The notes beneath the pieces were generated by a model, which did no database searches, had not been told where the DNA came from, and was given only the letters and a program-made list of their open reading frames with translations. The translations under genes were made by a program, and so were the position numbers. From JAICSD01 sp963836665 (GTDB lineage: Bacteria; Acidobacteriota; Vicinamibacteria; Vicinamibacterales; 2-12-FULL-66-21), in contig CAWIKL010000001.1 in NCBI GenBank assembly GCA_963836665.1, forward strand, positions 2,976,001-3,040,000: 64,000 bases of DNA, given 5' to 3'. Below are positions 26,210 to 34,317 of the stretch, in pieces (position 1 is the stretch's first letter; every line of letters begins with the position of its first letter).

Positions 26210-27560
26210 CGACGCCGCCAGCGCCGGCGCGCTCGCGCTGCTCGCCGTCGTCGGCTGGACGACGTTTGCCTTCGGCGGCGTCTACCCGTCGGTCCTTGGC
26301 GTCCCCGCCGTCATCTGTCTCGGGCTCGCCGCGATCTACCGGCCATGGGCTGACCAAGGGATCGCCGGGCGCAGGCTGTCGGCCGGCCTGACGGTCTACC
26401 TCACTGCCGTCGCGGCGCAGTTGCTGCCGTTGCCGCCGGCGCTGACCGCCGCAATCTCGCCGTCGCTCCGCTCGACCGTGGGCCAGCTCGCGCTGGCGCT
26501 GCCCGCCTGGCTGCCGCTCACCATCGACAAGCCCGCGACCATCGGAACACTTCTGATCAATGCGGCGCTGGTCGTCATCTTCGTCGTCGGACTGCGCGTG
26601 TTCTCGGCCGGAGGCGTACGCCTGGTCGCGCGCGGCGTGGCGATGCTCGGGCTGCTGCTGTCGTTGATCGCGCTGGCCCAGGACTCGACATCGAATGGGC
26701 TGATGTACTGGCGCTGGAGGCCGTTGACGGAGGGAGCCCCGCCGTTCGGCCCGTTCGTCAACCGCAATCATTTCGCCACGTGGATGGTGTTGGCGATCCC
26801 CGTCGCGCTCGGCTACCTCGCGGCGCACAGCGGCGCGCACCAGGCGCGCGATACGACGCTGATGTCGTGGCGCCGGCGCGTCGTGCGCTTCTTCGACGGC
26901 CGCGCTATCCTGCTGACGGCGTCGGCGTGCATCATGGTGACGGCGCTCCTGGCGACGTTATCGCGTTCGGGTTTCTTCGGTCTCGCGGCCGCGGCCGCCA
27001 CCGCGCTGGTCCTGCGGCTGAAGCACGGAAGGCAAGGCGAGGGACGGACGATCTGGTGGCTCGCCGCGGCTGTGGCAGGCGCGGTGCTGCTGGTGTCCGC
27101 GGCGATGCCGCTGGTCGCCATCACCGCACGGCTGGCGCACACCCGGGTCTCAGCGGCCGATCGTTTCCTCATCTGGAAGGACACGATCCCGATGCTGCGC
27201 GATTTCTGGTTGACGGGGACGGGCGCGGGAACGTATGAAACGGGAATGCTGGTCTACCAGCGCGCGTCGCCGGGCGTGCGTTTCAACCAGGCGCACAATC
27301 ACTATCTCCAGCTGGCGGCTGAAGGCGGCGTGTGGCTGTGCCTACCTCTGGCCATCTCGCTCCTGCTCTACGCGAAGGAGGCGTGGCGGCGCGTGGCCGC
27401 TGAAACGTCGGCCATGTACTGGGTCCGCGCCGGTGCGCTATGCGGCCTGGCCGGGGCTGCGGCCCAGAGTGTCTGGGAAACGGGGCTAGCGATCCCCGCC
27501 AACGCCGCCCTCGCCTGCGTCCTCGCGGCGATCGTCATCCACGAACCGCGGCGGCACTGA
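26115..27560 (+). CDS. O-antigen ligase/polymerase-like membrane protein
   Basis: A polytopic protein (about 10-12 helices) of the O-antigen ligase/Wzy superfamily. The large periplasmic region carries PFVNRNHFATWMVLAIPVAL near residue 213 and SAADRFLIWKDTIPML near 350, followed by FNQAHNHYLQLAAEGGVW, the H-N-x-Y-L family motif. The only usable start before helix 1 is the TTG at 26115, which overlaps the kinase gene by 95 bases and gives a Thr/Ser/Arg-rich N-terminus. Real initiation may be at a rarer codon nearer 26200. It probably polymerises or ligates the repeat unit. A second family member is at 43345. Confidence 0.8.
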   Translation: MTSTATSTTTRATTDTGTRATTASSRRRAPRNDAASAGALALLAVVGWTTFAFGGVYPSVLGVPAVICLGLAAIYRPWADQGIAGRRLSAGLTVYLTAVAAQLLPLPPALTAAISPSLRSTVGQLALALPAWLPLTIDKPATIGTLLINAALVVIFVVGLRVFSAGGVRLVARGVAMLGLLLSLIALAQDSTSNGLMYWRWRPLTEGAPPFGPFVNRNHFATWMVLAIPVALGYLAAHSGAHQARDTTLMSWRRRVVRFFDGRAILLTASACIMVTALLATLSRSGFFGLAAAAATALVLRLKHGRQGEGRTIWWLAAAVAGAVLLVSAAMPLVAITARLAHTRVSAADRFLIWKDTIPMLRDFWLTGTGAGTYETGMLVYQRASPGVRFNQAHNHYLQLAAEGGVWLCLPLAISLLLYAKEAWRRVAAETSAMYWVRAGALCGLAGAAAQSVWETGLAIPANAALACVLAAIVIHEPRRH

Positions 27561-27561
27561 C

Positions 27562-28278
27562 GTGGCGCTGCGGATCGGGATCGACATCGACGGCGTGCTG
27601 GCCGACTTCCGTACCGCCTTCCATCAAACGGCGGTGCGCTGCCTGCGTCACGACGTCGACGATGCGCAGGACCTGGAGACCCCGACGCCCCTGTCAGCTG
27701 GTGAGGTCCGGCGCGTCTGGGAGTACATCGCCGGGGCGCAGAACTGGTGGATGGACGTGCCGGCCTACGAGCCGGACCAGATCGCACGGCTTTACAGCCT
27801 GATGCGCGCGGCGGGGTGGGAAGTCGTCTTCATGACGAAGCGCCCGCCGAGCGCCGGCGACTCCGTGCAGTTCCAGACACAGTGGTGGATCGAGCGGTTC
27901 GGCTTCTACCTACCCGCGGTGCTGACCGTGCCGGGATCGCGCGGCGACATCGCCAATGGACTTCGCCTCGATCTCGTCCTCGACGATCAGCTGATCAACT
28001 GCGTCGAAGTGATCAGCACGGCGCCGACCAAGGCGATGCTGGTGCTGCGCTCGAACGACGGGGCGGCGCGGCAGCAGGCGTCCAACCGCGGCATCGGCGT
28101 CGTTTCGACGCTGTCGGAGGCCATCACCGTGATCGAGCGGCTGCACACGGTCCTGCCGCAGAAGCGCGGGCGCCTGCTGCGCCTGAGCGAATGGTTCACG
28201 CCGGCGGCGAAGATGCAGACGCTGCCCGCCAACCCGCGCGCGATCCGTCCCGTCCCTCCCTACGATCCACGTCGGTGA
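27562..28278 (+). CDS. HAD-superfamily hydrolase-like protein
   Basis: 238 residues, GTG start one base after the preceding stop. The N-terminus carries the HAD catalytic motif (IGIDIDGVLADFRT, nucleophile DxD at about 8-10). VVFMTKRPPS near 87 matches the Ser/Thr motif region, and LDLVLDDQLINC near 134 the acidic motif. The layout resembles 5'(3')-deoxyribonucleotidase-like HADs. The C-terminal ~45 residues are basic and Pro-rich and probably disordered. It ends the plus-strand exopolysaccharide block. The substrate is not evident. Confidence 0.75.
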   Translation: MALRIGIDIDGVLADFRTAFHQTAVRCLRHDVDDAQDLETPTPLSAGEVRRVWEYIAGAQNWWMDVPAYEPDQIARLYSLMRAAGWEVVFMTKRPPSAGDSVQFQTQWWIERFGFYLPAVLTVPGSRGDIANGLRLDLVLDDQLINCVEVISTAPTKAMLVLRSNDGAARQQASNRGIGVVSTLSEAITVIERLHTVLPQKRGRLLRLSEWFTPAAKMQTLPANPRAIRPVPPYDPRR

Positions 28279-28288
28279 ATCGGGGGGG

Positions 28289-28392
28289 AATCGGGTGATC
28301 GGGTGATCGGGTGATCGGGGGCCGATCGGACGATCGAGTGATCTTTTGGGTTGCGATTTCACCAGATCACCCGATCACCGCATCACCCGATT
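28289..28392. repeat. Inverted pair of GATCACCC repeat arrays at convergent gene ends
   Basis: A 28-base array at 28289-28316 (AATCGGGTGATC followed by GGGTGATC units) and its near-perfect inverse at 28365-28392 match at 26 of 28 positions across a 48-base spacer. The right arm covers the TGA of the minus-strand nucleotidyltransferase gene; the left arm lies just past the HAD gene. Transcribed from either side this could form a long hairpin and act as a bidirectional terminator. The same element occurs singly at 9673-9700. Confidence 0.7.
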
Positions 28393-29474
28393 CGTCCAAT
28401 GGTTCTCTTGGTCACCGCGCGCACGAGGCGTTCCACGTAGGCCATCGGCAACGGCCGTCCGGCAAACGCCAATCGCATGTAGGTTGGTGGCGGCAGCAGG
28501 TGCTCGCGCACGAGCGCCGTACCGTTCCGCCATCCCGCCACCCGCAGATCGAGCAGGAAGTCGTCGATGCCGCGCCGATGAGGGCTGGTCAGCGCGGCAC
28601 TCGGCTCGTCGACGGCGCCGGCGGAGCGCAGACAATCGAGCGCGGCGTCGAGCGCCGGCGACGGAAACACGGATCGCGCCCGCGCGATCGCTGCGATGGC
28701 CACGCTGCAGTACCGTCCACGGGTGGCCGCGGCGGCGAAGCGGCGGCGCCCGTCGTCGTCGAGTCGGCCGGCCAGCAGGAACAGGTCGTGCCACCAGCGC
28801 AGCGATCCGTCCGGCCAGTGATGGGCGACGACATGGACGCAGGCGAGCGCGAGCGCGTCAGGCAGCGACGGGCCGCGCGCTGTGGGTCCAAACGCCGGCA
28901 GCGCCATCCCGTCACGATGGACAGCGGCGACATCGACGGCGTCGCCGAAGACGAGCGGCGCGGCGGCACGCCAGTGGACGTCGACGTCGTGCACCATGCC
29001 CGGACCGAGCGTCCGGTGATAGAGGAACTGCCCGAGCAGGAGACGGCCGTTGACGAGTGCCGCGGGAAGGTAGCCGGCGCGTTCGAGTGCGGCAGTGATG
29101 GCGTCGCGATCGGTCGCGGCGATGAGCAGGTCGCTGTCGCTGCGCGGACGCAGATGCGGCGCAGGGTAGACGGCGTGGGCGAGATGGGCGCCTTTGATCA
29201 CGAGGACCGGATGAGTGCCGCCGGCGGCGAGCGCGGGCAGCAATCGCCGCAACTCGTGGTCGAGTGCCGCCGCCTGGACGGCGGCGCCATGCGCGTGCGC
29301 CGCGAGACGTTGGCGCGCGCCGGTGTCTAGTGAGGCCGCCGCCGGAGAGGCCGCGAGCAGCGGCGCCACGCCTTCGCGAATCGCGATGTCGACCGAGTCC
29401 GTCGTCAACCTGACATCGCCGCCGTGGATCGCCGCGGCGACCTCGGCCGCTACTTCGGCGTGCACACGAACCAT
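28383..29474 (-). CDS. Nucleotidyltransferase family protein (NTP_transf_5-like)
   Basis: 363 residues from the ATG at 29474; a GTG at 29501 is the alternative. It shows the features of the family often found in polysaccharide and RiPP loci: VLVIKGAHLAHAVYPAPHLR near 140, the catalytic RPRSDSDLLIAATD with a D-x-D pair near 162, VHDVDVHWR near 210 and a C-terminal helical region. Substrate and role are unknown. It is the last gene of the 22 kb minus-strand operon and overlaps the upstream methyltransferase by 25 bases. Its stop codon lies within a GATCACCC repeat. Confidence 0.8.
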   Translation of the reverse strand: MVRVHAEVAAEVAAAIHGGDVRLTTDSVDIAIREGVAPLLAASPAAASLDTGARQRLAAHAHGAAVQAAALDHELRRLLPALAAGGTHPVLVIKGAHLAHAVYPAPHLRPRSDSDLLIAATDRDAITAALERAGYLPAALVNGRLLLGQFLYHRTLGPGMVHDVDVHWRAAAPLVFGDAVDVAAVHRDGMALPAFGPTARGPSLPDALALACVHVVAHHWPDGSLRWWHDLFLLAGRLDDDGRRRFAAAATRGRYCSVAIAAIARARSVFPSPALDAALDCLRSAGAVDEPSAALTSPHRRGIDDFLLDLRVAGWRNGTALVREHLLPPPTYMRLAFAGRPLPMAYVERLVRAVTKRTIGRIG

Positions 29475-30211
29475 GCCTGGCTGTTCAAGAAGGGTCCACA
29501 CGGCTTGATCGGCGTAAAGGCTCGCCGCGTGATCGTGAAATGCACATCCAGCTCGCGGCCGACGTCACGGTAGTCGAAACCCTTGTGGCCATGATAGAGA
29601 TAGGGGCCATCGGCCCCGCGGCCGTCGATGACCACGCGCCTGGTGCCGAGTCCAAGCAGCGCGCGGGCGAATTCGATCGGTGAGTAGCGCTCGCGATAAC
29701 GGTAGTCGCCAAGGCCTCGCATCCCGGCCAGCGCGCGCGCCAGCTGCTTGCCGGCGAGGCTCGGGCCAATCTCGAGCGGGACGCTGATCACGACGAGGCC
29801 ATCCTCTGACACCAGCCTCCGCAGCTCGCCAATCACTCGACGCCGTTCGTCTTCGAGGCAGTGCTCGAGCACTTCCATACAGGTGACCACCTCGAAGCGC
29901 GGACCGGTGATCGGCACGGCGGTCAAAGCGAACCGCACGCCGGGAAGCCCTCCGAGACGCGCGGCCGCTTCGTCGATTTGCGGCGGATCGACGTCGAGCC
30001 CGACGGTCTCGGCGAAGTCGGCGTGGACCATGGCCACAAACGTGCCGTCGCCGCAGCCGTAATCGAGCAGTCGTCCGCCCCTCCGCGACGCCACCAGTGT
30101 GCGCGCCAGCTCAAAGCGGCTGCCGTGGCTCCAGCGCACCAGGCCACTCCGGCAGTAGATCTGCTTGCGGGCGTAATCGCCGGATCTCAGGAGATCGTCA
30201 GGAGCGTTCAC
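29450..30211 (-). CDS. Class I SAM methyltransferase
   Basis: 253 residues, GTG start. Motif I (LLDYGCGDGTFVAMV near 48), the acidic strand (VGLDVDPPQIDEAAARLG near 71), motif II (FEVVTCMEVLEHCLEDE near 105) and GLVVISVPLEIGP near 138 define a ubiE/COQ5-like methyltransferase. As a member of the exopolysaccharide operon it may methylate a sugar or lipid-linked intermediate. Forty-five bases separate it from the upstream flavoprotein gene, the largest gap inside the operon. Confidence 0.85.
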   Translation of the reverse strand: MNAPDDLLRSGDYARKQIYCRSGLVRWSHGSRFELARTLVASRRGGRLLDYGCGDGTFVAMVHADFAETVGLDVDPPQIDEAAARLGGLPGVRFALTAVPITGPRFEVVTCMEVLEHCLEDERRRVIGELRRLVSEDGLVVISVPLEIGPSLAGKQLARALAGMRGLGDYRYRERYSPIEFARALLGLGTRRVVIDGRGADGPYLYHGHKGFDYRDVGRELDVHFTITRRAFTPIKPCGPFLNSQAWFVCTPK

Positions 30212-30256
30212 GAGGCTGACTTGCGTTCCGTCAGGGGTGTTGTGGCGTGGTGGAGC

Positions 30257-31417
30257 TCAACTCCACAGAGATGACAACAATATCTTGCGGAACTGCGCGT
30301 GCTTCAGCAACGCCAGTGCCGACTGACGATGCCAGTTGAAGTCGGCGGTCTGACGCAATAGCGGTACGATGCCGTCGACGCGCGCCAGCTCGATCACCGC
30401 GTCGATGGCCCGGTCGTTCATTCGCGACGCCAGGGTGCGGAACGCCAGGCCGATGCGGATCTCGGCGCCGACGCGATCGCGCCACTGCGTTTCGTAGCGG
30501 CGCAGGCGAGAGTCGCGCAGGTCGTCGGCGCGAAGCGCCTCGTCAAGCGTAGCGGCGGCGAGCTGGCCGCTGATCAAGCTGTAGTAGATGCCGCCGCCGG
30601 TCGTCGGCTTGGCCAGGCCGGCGGCATCGCCGACGGCGAGCAGCCGCGTCGAGTAACTCCGCGCGACCGGACCGAGCGGCAGGATCTTCAGGCGCGGCTG
30701 GTGCTGCGCCTCTCCGGCGGCGGCGTAGCGCGTGCGAATCCGCGTCGCGAACCCGCGGAAGCGCGTCAACGCGCCGGACTCGCACATCAGGCCGAGCCGT
30801 GCGTGCGCGACGGCGCCGCGGCGGAACGGCACCACCCAGCCGAAACCACCCGGGGCGACCTCGCGGCCGAGGTGGACTTCGACCGACCCTGGTCCATCGA
30901 GCGGTTCCTCGAGCTGCGCACTCTGCAGGAACGCGCGCGGCACGCCGAGCCCGAGCTGGCGGTTGAACCGATAGTTGGCTCCACAGGCGAGCACGCACGC
31001 GCGTGCTTCGATCGGCGCCGCGCCGTCGATGGTGAGCGCGATCGATCGCGCGCCGGGCACGATGGTCTGCACGCGCGTGCCGGCGCGTAGCTCGGCGCCT
31101 GCGGCGCGGCTCGCGCCGGCGAGCGCCTGGTCGAACACCGGACGATCGACGATCACCGCGCGCGCCTTCTCGGCATCGACCGACACGCTGCTGCCGTCGG
31201 CGGCGATGAACGTAGCGGCGTCCGCGGTACCGAGGATTGACTCGCGCGGCAGATCGAATTCGTCGAACGCCTCGGCGCCGAGAACGCCGGTGCAGTGGAC
31301 CGGCACGCCAACCAGGGAATGCTCTTCGAGGACGACGACGTCGTGGCCCAGCGATGCCAGCGCGCGCGCCGCCGTGAGCCCGGCGGGACCGGCACCGACT
31401 ATCGCGACATCACGCAC
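30257..31417 (-). CDS. FAD-dependent oxidoreductase, geranylgeranyl-reductase-like
   Basis: 386 residues, GTG start. N-terminal FAD-binding Rossmann motif (VAIVGAGPAGLTAARALA at 4-21), acidic end of strand 2 (VVVLEEHSLVG), then CTGVLGAEAFDEF, RAVIVDRPVFDQAL, and the second FAD motif (LLAVGDAAGLAKPTTGGGIY near 275). This block is typical of the geranylgeranyl reductase / digeranylgeranylglycerophospholipid reductase family, which saturates isoprenoid chains. Its place beside the phosphoglycosyl transferase in an exopolysaccharide operon suggests action on the polyprenyl carrier. That is inference; halogenase- or hydroxylase-like activity is possible. Confidence 0.85.
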   Translation of the reverse strand: MRDVAIVGAGPAGLTAARALASLGHDVVVLEEHSLVGVPVHCTGVLGAEAFDEFDLPRESILGTADAATFIAADGSSVSVDAEKARAVIVDRPVFDQALAGASRAAGAELRAGTRVQTIVPGARSIALTIDGAAPIEARACVLACGANYRFNRQLGLGVPRAFLQSAQLEEPLDGPGSVEVHLGREVAPGGFGWVVPFRRGAVAHARLGLMCESGALTRFRGFATRIRTRYAAAGEAQHQPRLKILPLGPVARSYSTRLLAVGDAAGLAKPTTGGGIYYSLISGQLAAATLDEALRADDLRDSRLRRYETQWRDRVGAEIRIGLAFRTLASRMNDRAIDAVIELARVDGIVPLLRQTADFNWHRQSALALLKHAQFRKILLSSLWS

Positions 31418-31426
31418 GGCAGACGC

Positions 31427-32029
31427 TCAGAATTTGCGCCCACGCGCTTCCCATCTGCCAAGCACGCTAATCCAAAATGACAGCAGAATCAATCGCACGT
31501 CCCCAGTCCATGTGCGCGTGTGCACGTAGAGGCGATCGTAGCGGAACTTCTGCCGCCGCGGCAGGTCGCGCCGCGCATACACCTGGGCCAGACCGGTGAG
31601 GCCGGGGCGGACGCGAATGCGCTGTGCGAATCCGGGAACGTCCTCGAGCGCGACGAGCCGGCCGTCCCCTTCGACCTCGATCTCGCCCGGCCGCAGCGCG
31701 CGCGGGCCGACGAAGCTCATGTCGCCGCGCAGGATGTTCCACAACTGCGGCAGTTCGTCCATCGCCGTGGCGCGCATCAACCGTCCGATCCGCGTCACCC
31801 GCGGATCGTGCTCGCTCGCCTGCACCGCGCCGGTCAGTCTCTCGGCGTCGGGACGCATCGAGCGGAACTTGAGCGCATCGAAGAGGCGGCCGTGCAGGCC
31901 GACGCGTTCCTGCCGGAAGAAGACGGGGCCGCCGTCTTCGAGCTTGATCAGGAGGCCAAACAGCGCCCACAGGGGCGCCGAGGCGACCAGGCCTGTCCCC
32001 GCCAACACCGCGTCGAATGCGCGTTTCAT
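31427..32029 (-). CDS. Bacterial sugar transferase (phosphoglycosyl transferase)
   Basis: 200 residues from the ATG at 32029, which forms an ATGA overlap with the upstream GT4 gene. It has one N-terminal hydrophobic segment (LAGTGLVASAPLWALFGLLI) and the monotopic PGT core: GGPVFFRQERVGLHGRLFDA, KFRSMRPDAE, then DELPQLWNILRGDMSFVGPR and GLTGLAQVYAR. The Asp-Glu catalytic dyad is in TAMDELPQLW. It lacks the multi-helix N-terminal domain of WbaP, so it is the short PglC-like form. It transfers sugar-1-phosphate to undecaprenyl phosphate, the initiating step of the repeat unit. Confidence 0.92.
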   Translation of the reverse strand: MKRAFDAVLAGTGLVASAPLWALFGLLIKLEDGGPVFFRQERVGLHGRLFDALKFRSMRPDAERLTGAVQASEHDPRVTRIGRLMRATAMDELPQLWNILRGDMSFVGPRALRPGEIEVEGDGRLVALEDVPGFAQRIRVRPGLTGLAQVYARRDLPRRQKFRYDRLYVHTRTWTGDVRLILLSFWISVLGRWEARGRKF

Positions 32030-33126
32030 TCTTGAAAGGAGAACGGCAGGCCCAGCTCTTCGTAGAATTCGCGCAGTCGTTCGCGCAGCCGTTCGAGCGT
32101 GAATTCCGCCTCGACGCGGGCGCGCCCGGCCGCGCCGAGGCGCGCGCGCAGATCGGGATCCGCGGCGAGCCGCGCCATCGCGGCGCCGAGCGCGACGGCG
32201 TCGCCGGCGCGGACGACGAGTCCGGTGCGCCCGTCCTGGTTGACCCACGATACGCCGCCCGGCACGTCTGTGCTGATCACCGGTTTCCCTGCCGCCATCG
32301 CCTCGAGCTGCACGTAACCGAACGCCTCCGCCCGCGTCACCGACGGCAGCACCAGCATCTCGCATGACCGCATCAGCCGTCGCAGTTCGGCGTCGGGAAT
32401 TTCACCGGTGAAGGTCACGCGGCCGTTCAAGCGGAGCTCGTGCGCAAGCCGTTCCCACGCCGGGCGGCGCGGACCGTCGCCGGCGATCACCGCGTTGACC
32501 GTCGTGGCGGCGAGCGCGCGGAGCAGCACGTCCACCCCTTTGTAGGCGACGTGGCGTCCGGCGAAAAACACGAATGGCGCAGCCCTGTCCTGGAGTGGGG
32601 CCTGCCGCCACGATGCCGGATCGATCCCAAACGGGATGACGCGCACACGATCGCGATATGCGGTCAAGGCGGCCGCGTGATCTGCGAGGGCAGGCGACGA
32701 GACGATGAAGCGCCGTGCCCGGGCATAGGCGGCGCGCGCCACGGGCGCGTAGAACAACGCGTACTGCAGCGCCGGACGAACCACGTCGCTGTGGTACCAG
32801 ATCGCCAGTGGCGTAGGCGGCCGCGCCAGCGAATACGACAGCAGTGCCCACGGGTTCGGTTCGTGCAGGATCATCAGGTCCGCCTCGGCGCGGCGCAGCG
32901 CCGCCACGAAACCCGGCGCGATGTGCACCGAGCCGGCGGCGCCAACCGTCCCGACGCGCGTGACGTGCACGCCGTCGATCACTTCTTCGATCGTTTCTCG
33001 CGTCGCGTTGGCCACGAGCACGTGGCTCTCGACGAGGCCACGGCTCACCTGGCACACGGTTTCGAGCACGCGCTCGATGCCGCCGCGATGCGGCGGATAG
33101 AACTTGCCGACGTGGAGCACACGCAT
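32026..33126 (-). CDS. GT4 glycosyltransferase
   Basis: 366 residues. N-terminal GT-B domain (VLHVGKFYPPHRGGIERVLE with the donor-side Gly-rich turn) and C-terminal Glycos_transf_1 domain with FFAGRHVAYKGVDVLLRAL near 188 and the E-x7-E motif EAFGYVQLE near 276, then AAGKPVISTDVPGG. It is a retaining cytoplasmic glycosyltransferase for exopolysaccharide repeat-unit assembly; donor and acceptor unknown. It starts directly after the preceding gene's stop and overlaps the sugar transferase at its 3' end by ATGA. Confidence 0.9.
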   Translation of the reverse strand: MRVLHVGKFYPPHRGGIERVLETVCQVSRGLVESHVLVANATRETIEEVIDGVHVTRVGTVGAAGSVHIAPGFVAALRRAEADLMILHEPNPWALLSYSLARPPTPLAIWYHSDVVRPALQYALFYAPVARAAYARARRFIVSSPALADHAAALTAYRDRVRVIPFGIDPASWRQAPLQDRAAPFVFFAGRHVAYKGVDVLLRALAATTVNAVIAGDGPRRPAWERLAHELRLNGRVTFTGEIPDAELRRLMRSCEMLVLPSVTRAEAFGYVQLEAMAAGKPVISTDVPGGVSWVNQDGRTGLVVRAGDAVALGAAMARLAADPDLRARLGAAGRARVEAEFTLERLRERLREFYEELGLPFSFQE

Positions 33127-34317
33127 TCAGCGTCCCGCTGCCGGAGACAGGTTGCCCCCTCCAGGCGCTACCCCGGCATGCAGGGCGCGATACACCTCGG
33201 CGACCCGGGCCGCGTGCTCCAACCAGCTGAACTCGGAAGCGCGGCGGCGGCCCGCGGCGCGGCGCTCCTCCCAGGCGGTCGGGTCGTGCTCGCGCTCCGC
33301 CAGCAGCGCATCGATTGCCGCCGCCCACGCGTCGATCGCCGCGATCGGACAGAAGGTGACGGCGGCAGCGCCGACTTCGCGCAGCGGGGCGATGTCGCTG
33401 ACGGCCAGCGGCGTGCCGCTGGCCAGCGCTTCCACGACCGGCAGGCCGAACCCCTCCCGATCCGACGTCAGCAGTGCCAGCGCGCTGCGCCGGTAGACCG
33501 CGCCCAGCGTCGCGCGATCGACGAATGGCAGCACGGTGATGGCGCCGTCGACCCCAAGTGTCCGCGCCTGCACGCGCTGCCCGGCCGTGAAAGGACCGCC
33601 GACCCGGGTCAGGCGGACACCAGGACGCCGCCGCCGAACCGCGGCGAATACCTCGAGTAGCACGTCGATGCGCTTCCGCGCGATCGTGCTGCCGACGTGC
33701 AGCAGTTCGACCTCGCGCCGCGGCCCGAGCAGCCGGGCGGCCTCGACGTCGGCCGCGGCGTTGCCCTCGGGATACTGCCCGGCGTCGGTACCATTAGGAA
33801 TCACCGTCAGCCGCGATTCCGGAAGGCCGGCCAGCGACACCAGCGCGGCGCGCGTCGCTTCGCTCACACAAGCCACATGCGCCGCGCGGCGGAGGCCCGA
33901 GAGAATGCGCCGCGCCAGGGCCCGGTAGGCGGCTGAGCGATACTCATCGCGCGGCTCGAGGATCGATCGGAAGGCATCCAGGTCGTGACAGGTGACCAGG
34001 GTGCGCTCGGCCGGCAGCGCGTGCACCAGGTTCGCGTAACTGTGATCGATGACATGGTAGACGTCAAAAGCGCCGCGGACCGGCGTCAGGGCCCGGGGAT
34101 AGTCGAAGAAGCGCGCCAGCACGCGATCGAATGATCGCGCGCCCGTGAACAACCGGCTGGCACGGCGTCGCATCCGCGGCCGGATCAGCGTCGCCGCGAC
34201 GGCCCCGGCGTGTTCGCTCGCGAGATGCTTGATCAGCATCTCGGCGACCAGATCCATGCTCGGCCACTGTTCTTCCAGATAGTCGGCGACGATCGCGACG
34301 CGCAGCGGGGCGCTCAT
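33127..34317 (-). CDS. GT4 glycosyltransferase
   Basis: 396 residues from the ATG at 34317 (ATGA overlap with the previous gene). N-terminal VAIVADYLEEQWPSMDLVAE, central YHVIDHSYANLVHALP, acceptor-side CVSEATRAALV and VIPNGTDAGQYPEG, then C-terminal LLHVGSTIARKRIDVLLEVF and the E-x7-E motif EGFGLPVVE followed by ALASGTPLAVSD. A GT4-family retaining enzyme of the exopolysaccharide operon; sugar specificity is not predictable. Confidence 0.9.
   Translation of the reverse strand: MSAPLRVAIVADYLEEQWPSMDLVAEMLIKHLASEHAGAVAATLIRPRMRRRASRLFTGARSFDRVLARFFDYPRALTPVRGAFDVYHVIDHSYANLVHALPAERTLVTCHDLDAFRSILEPRDEYRSAAYRALARRILSGLRRAAHVACVSEATRAALVSLAGLPESRLTVIPNGTDAGQYPEGNAAADVEAARLLGPRREVELLHVGSTIARKRIDVLLEVFAAVRRRRPGVRLTRVGGPFTAGQRVQARTLGVDGAITVLPFVDRATLGAVYRRSALALLTSDREGFGLPVVEALASGTPLAVSDIAPLREVGAAAVTFCPIAAIDAWAAAIDALLAEREHDPTAWEERRAAGRRRASEFSWLEHAARVAEVYRALHAGVAPGGGNLSPAAGR

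Noticed and set aside
28383..29474. Assigning the nucleotidyltransferase to the lasso system
   Set aside because: Such proteins do occur in some RiPP loci, but here it is the last gene of the exopolysaccharide operon, 5 kb away on the far side of a plus-strand block.
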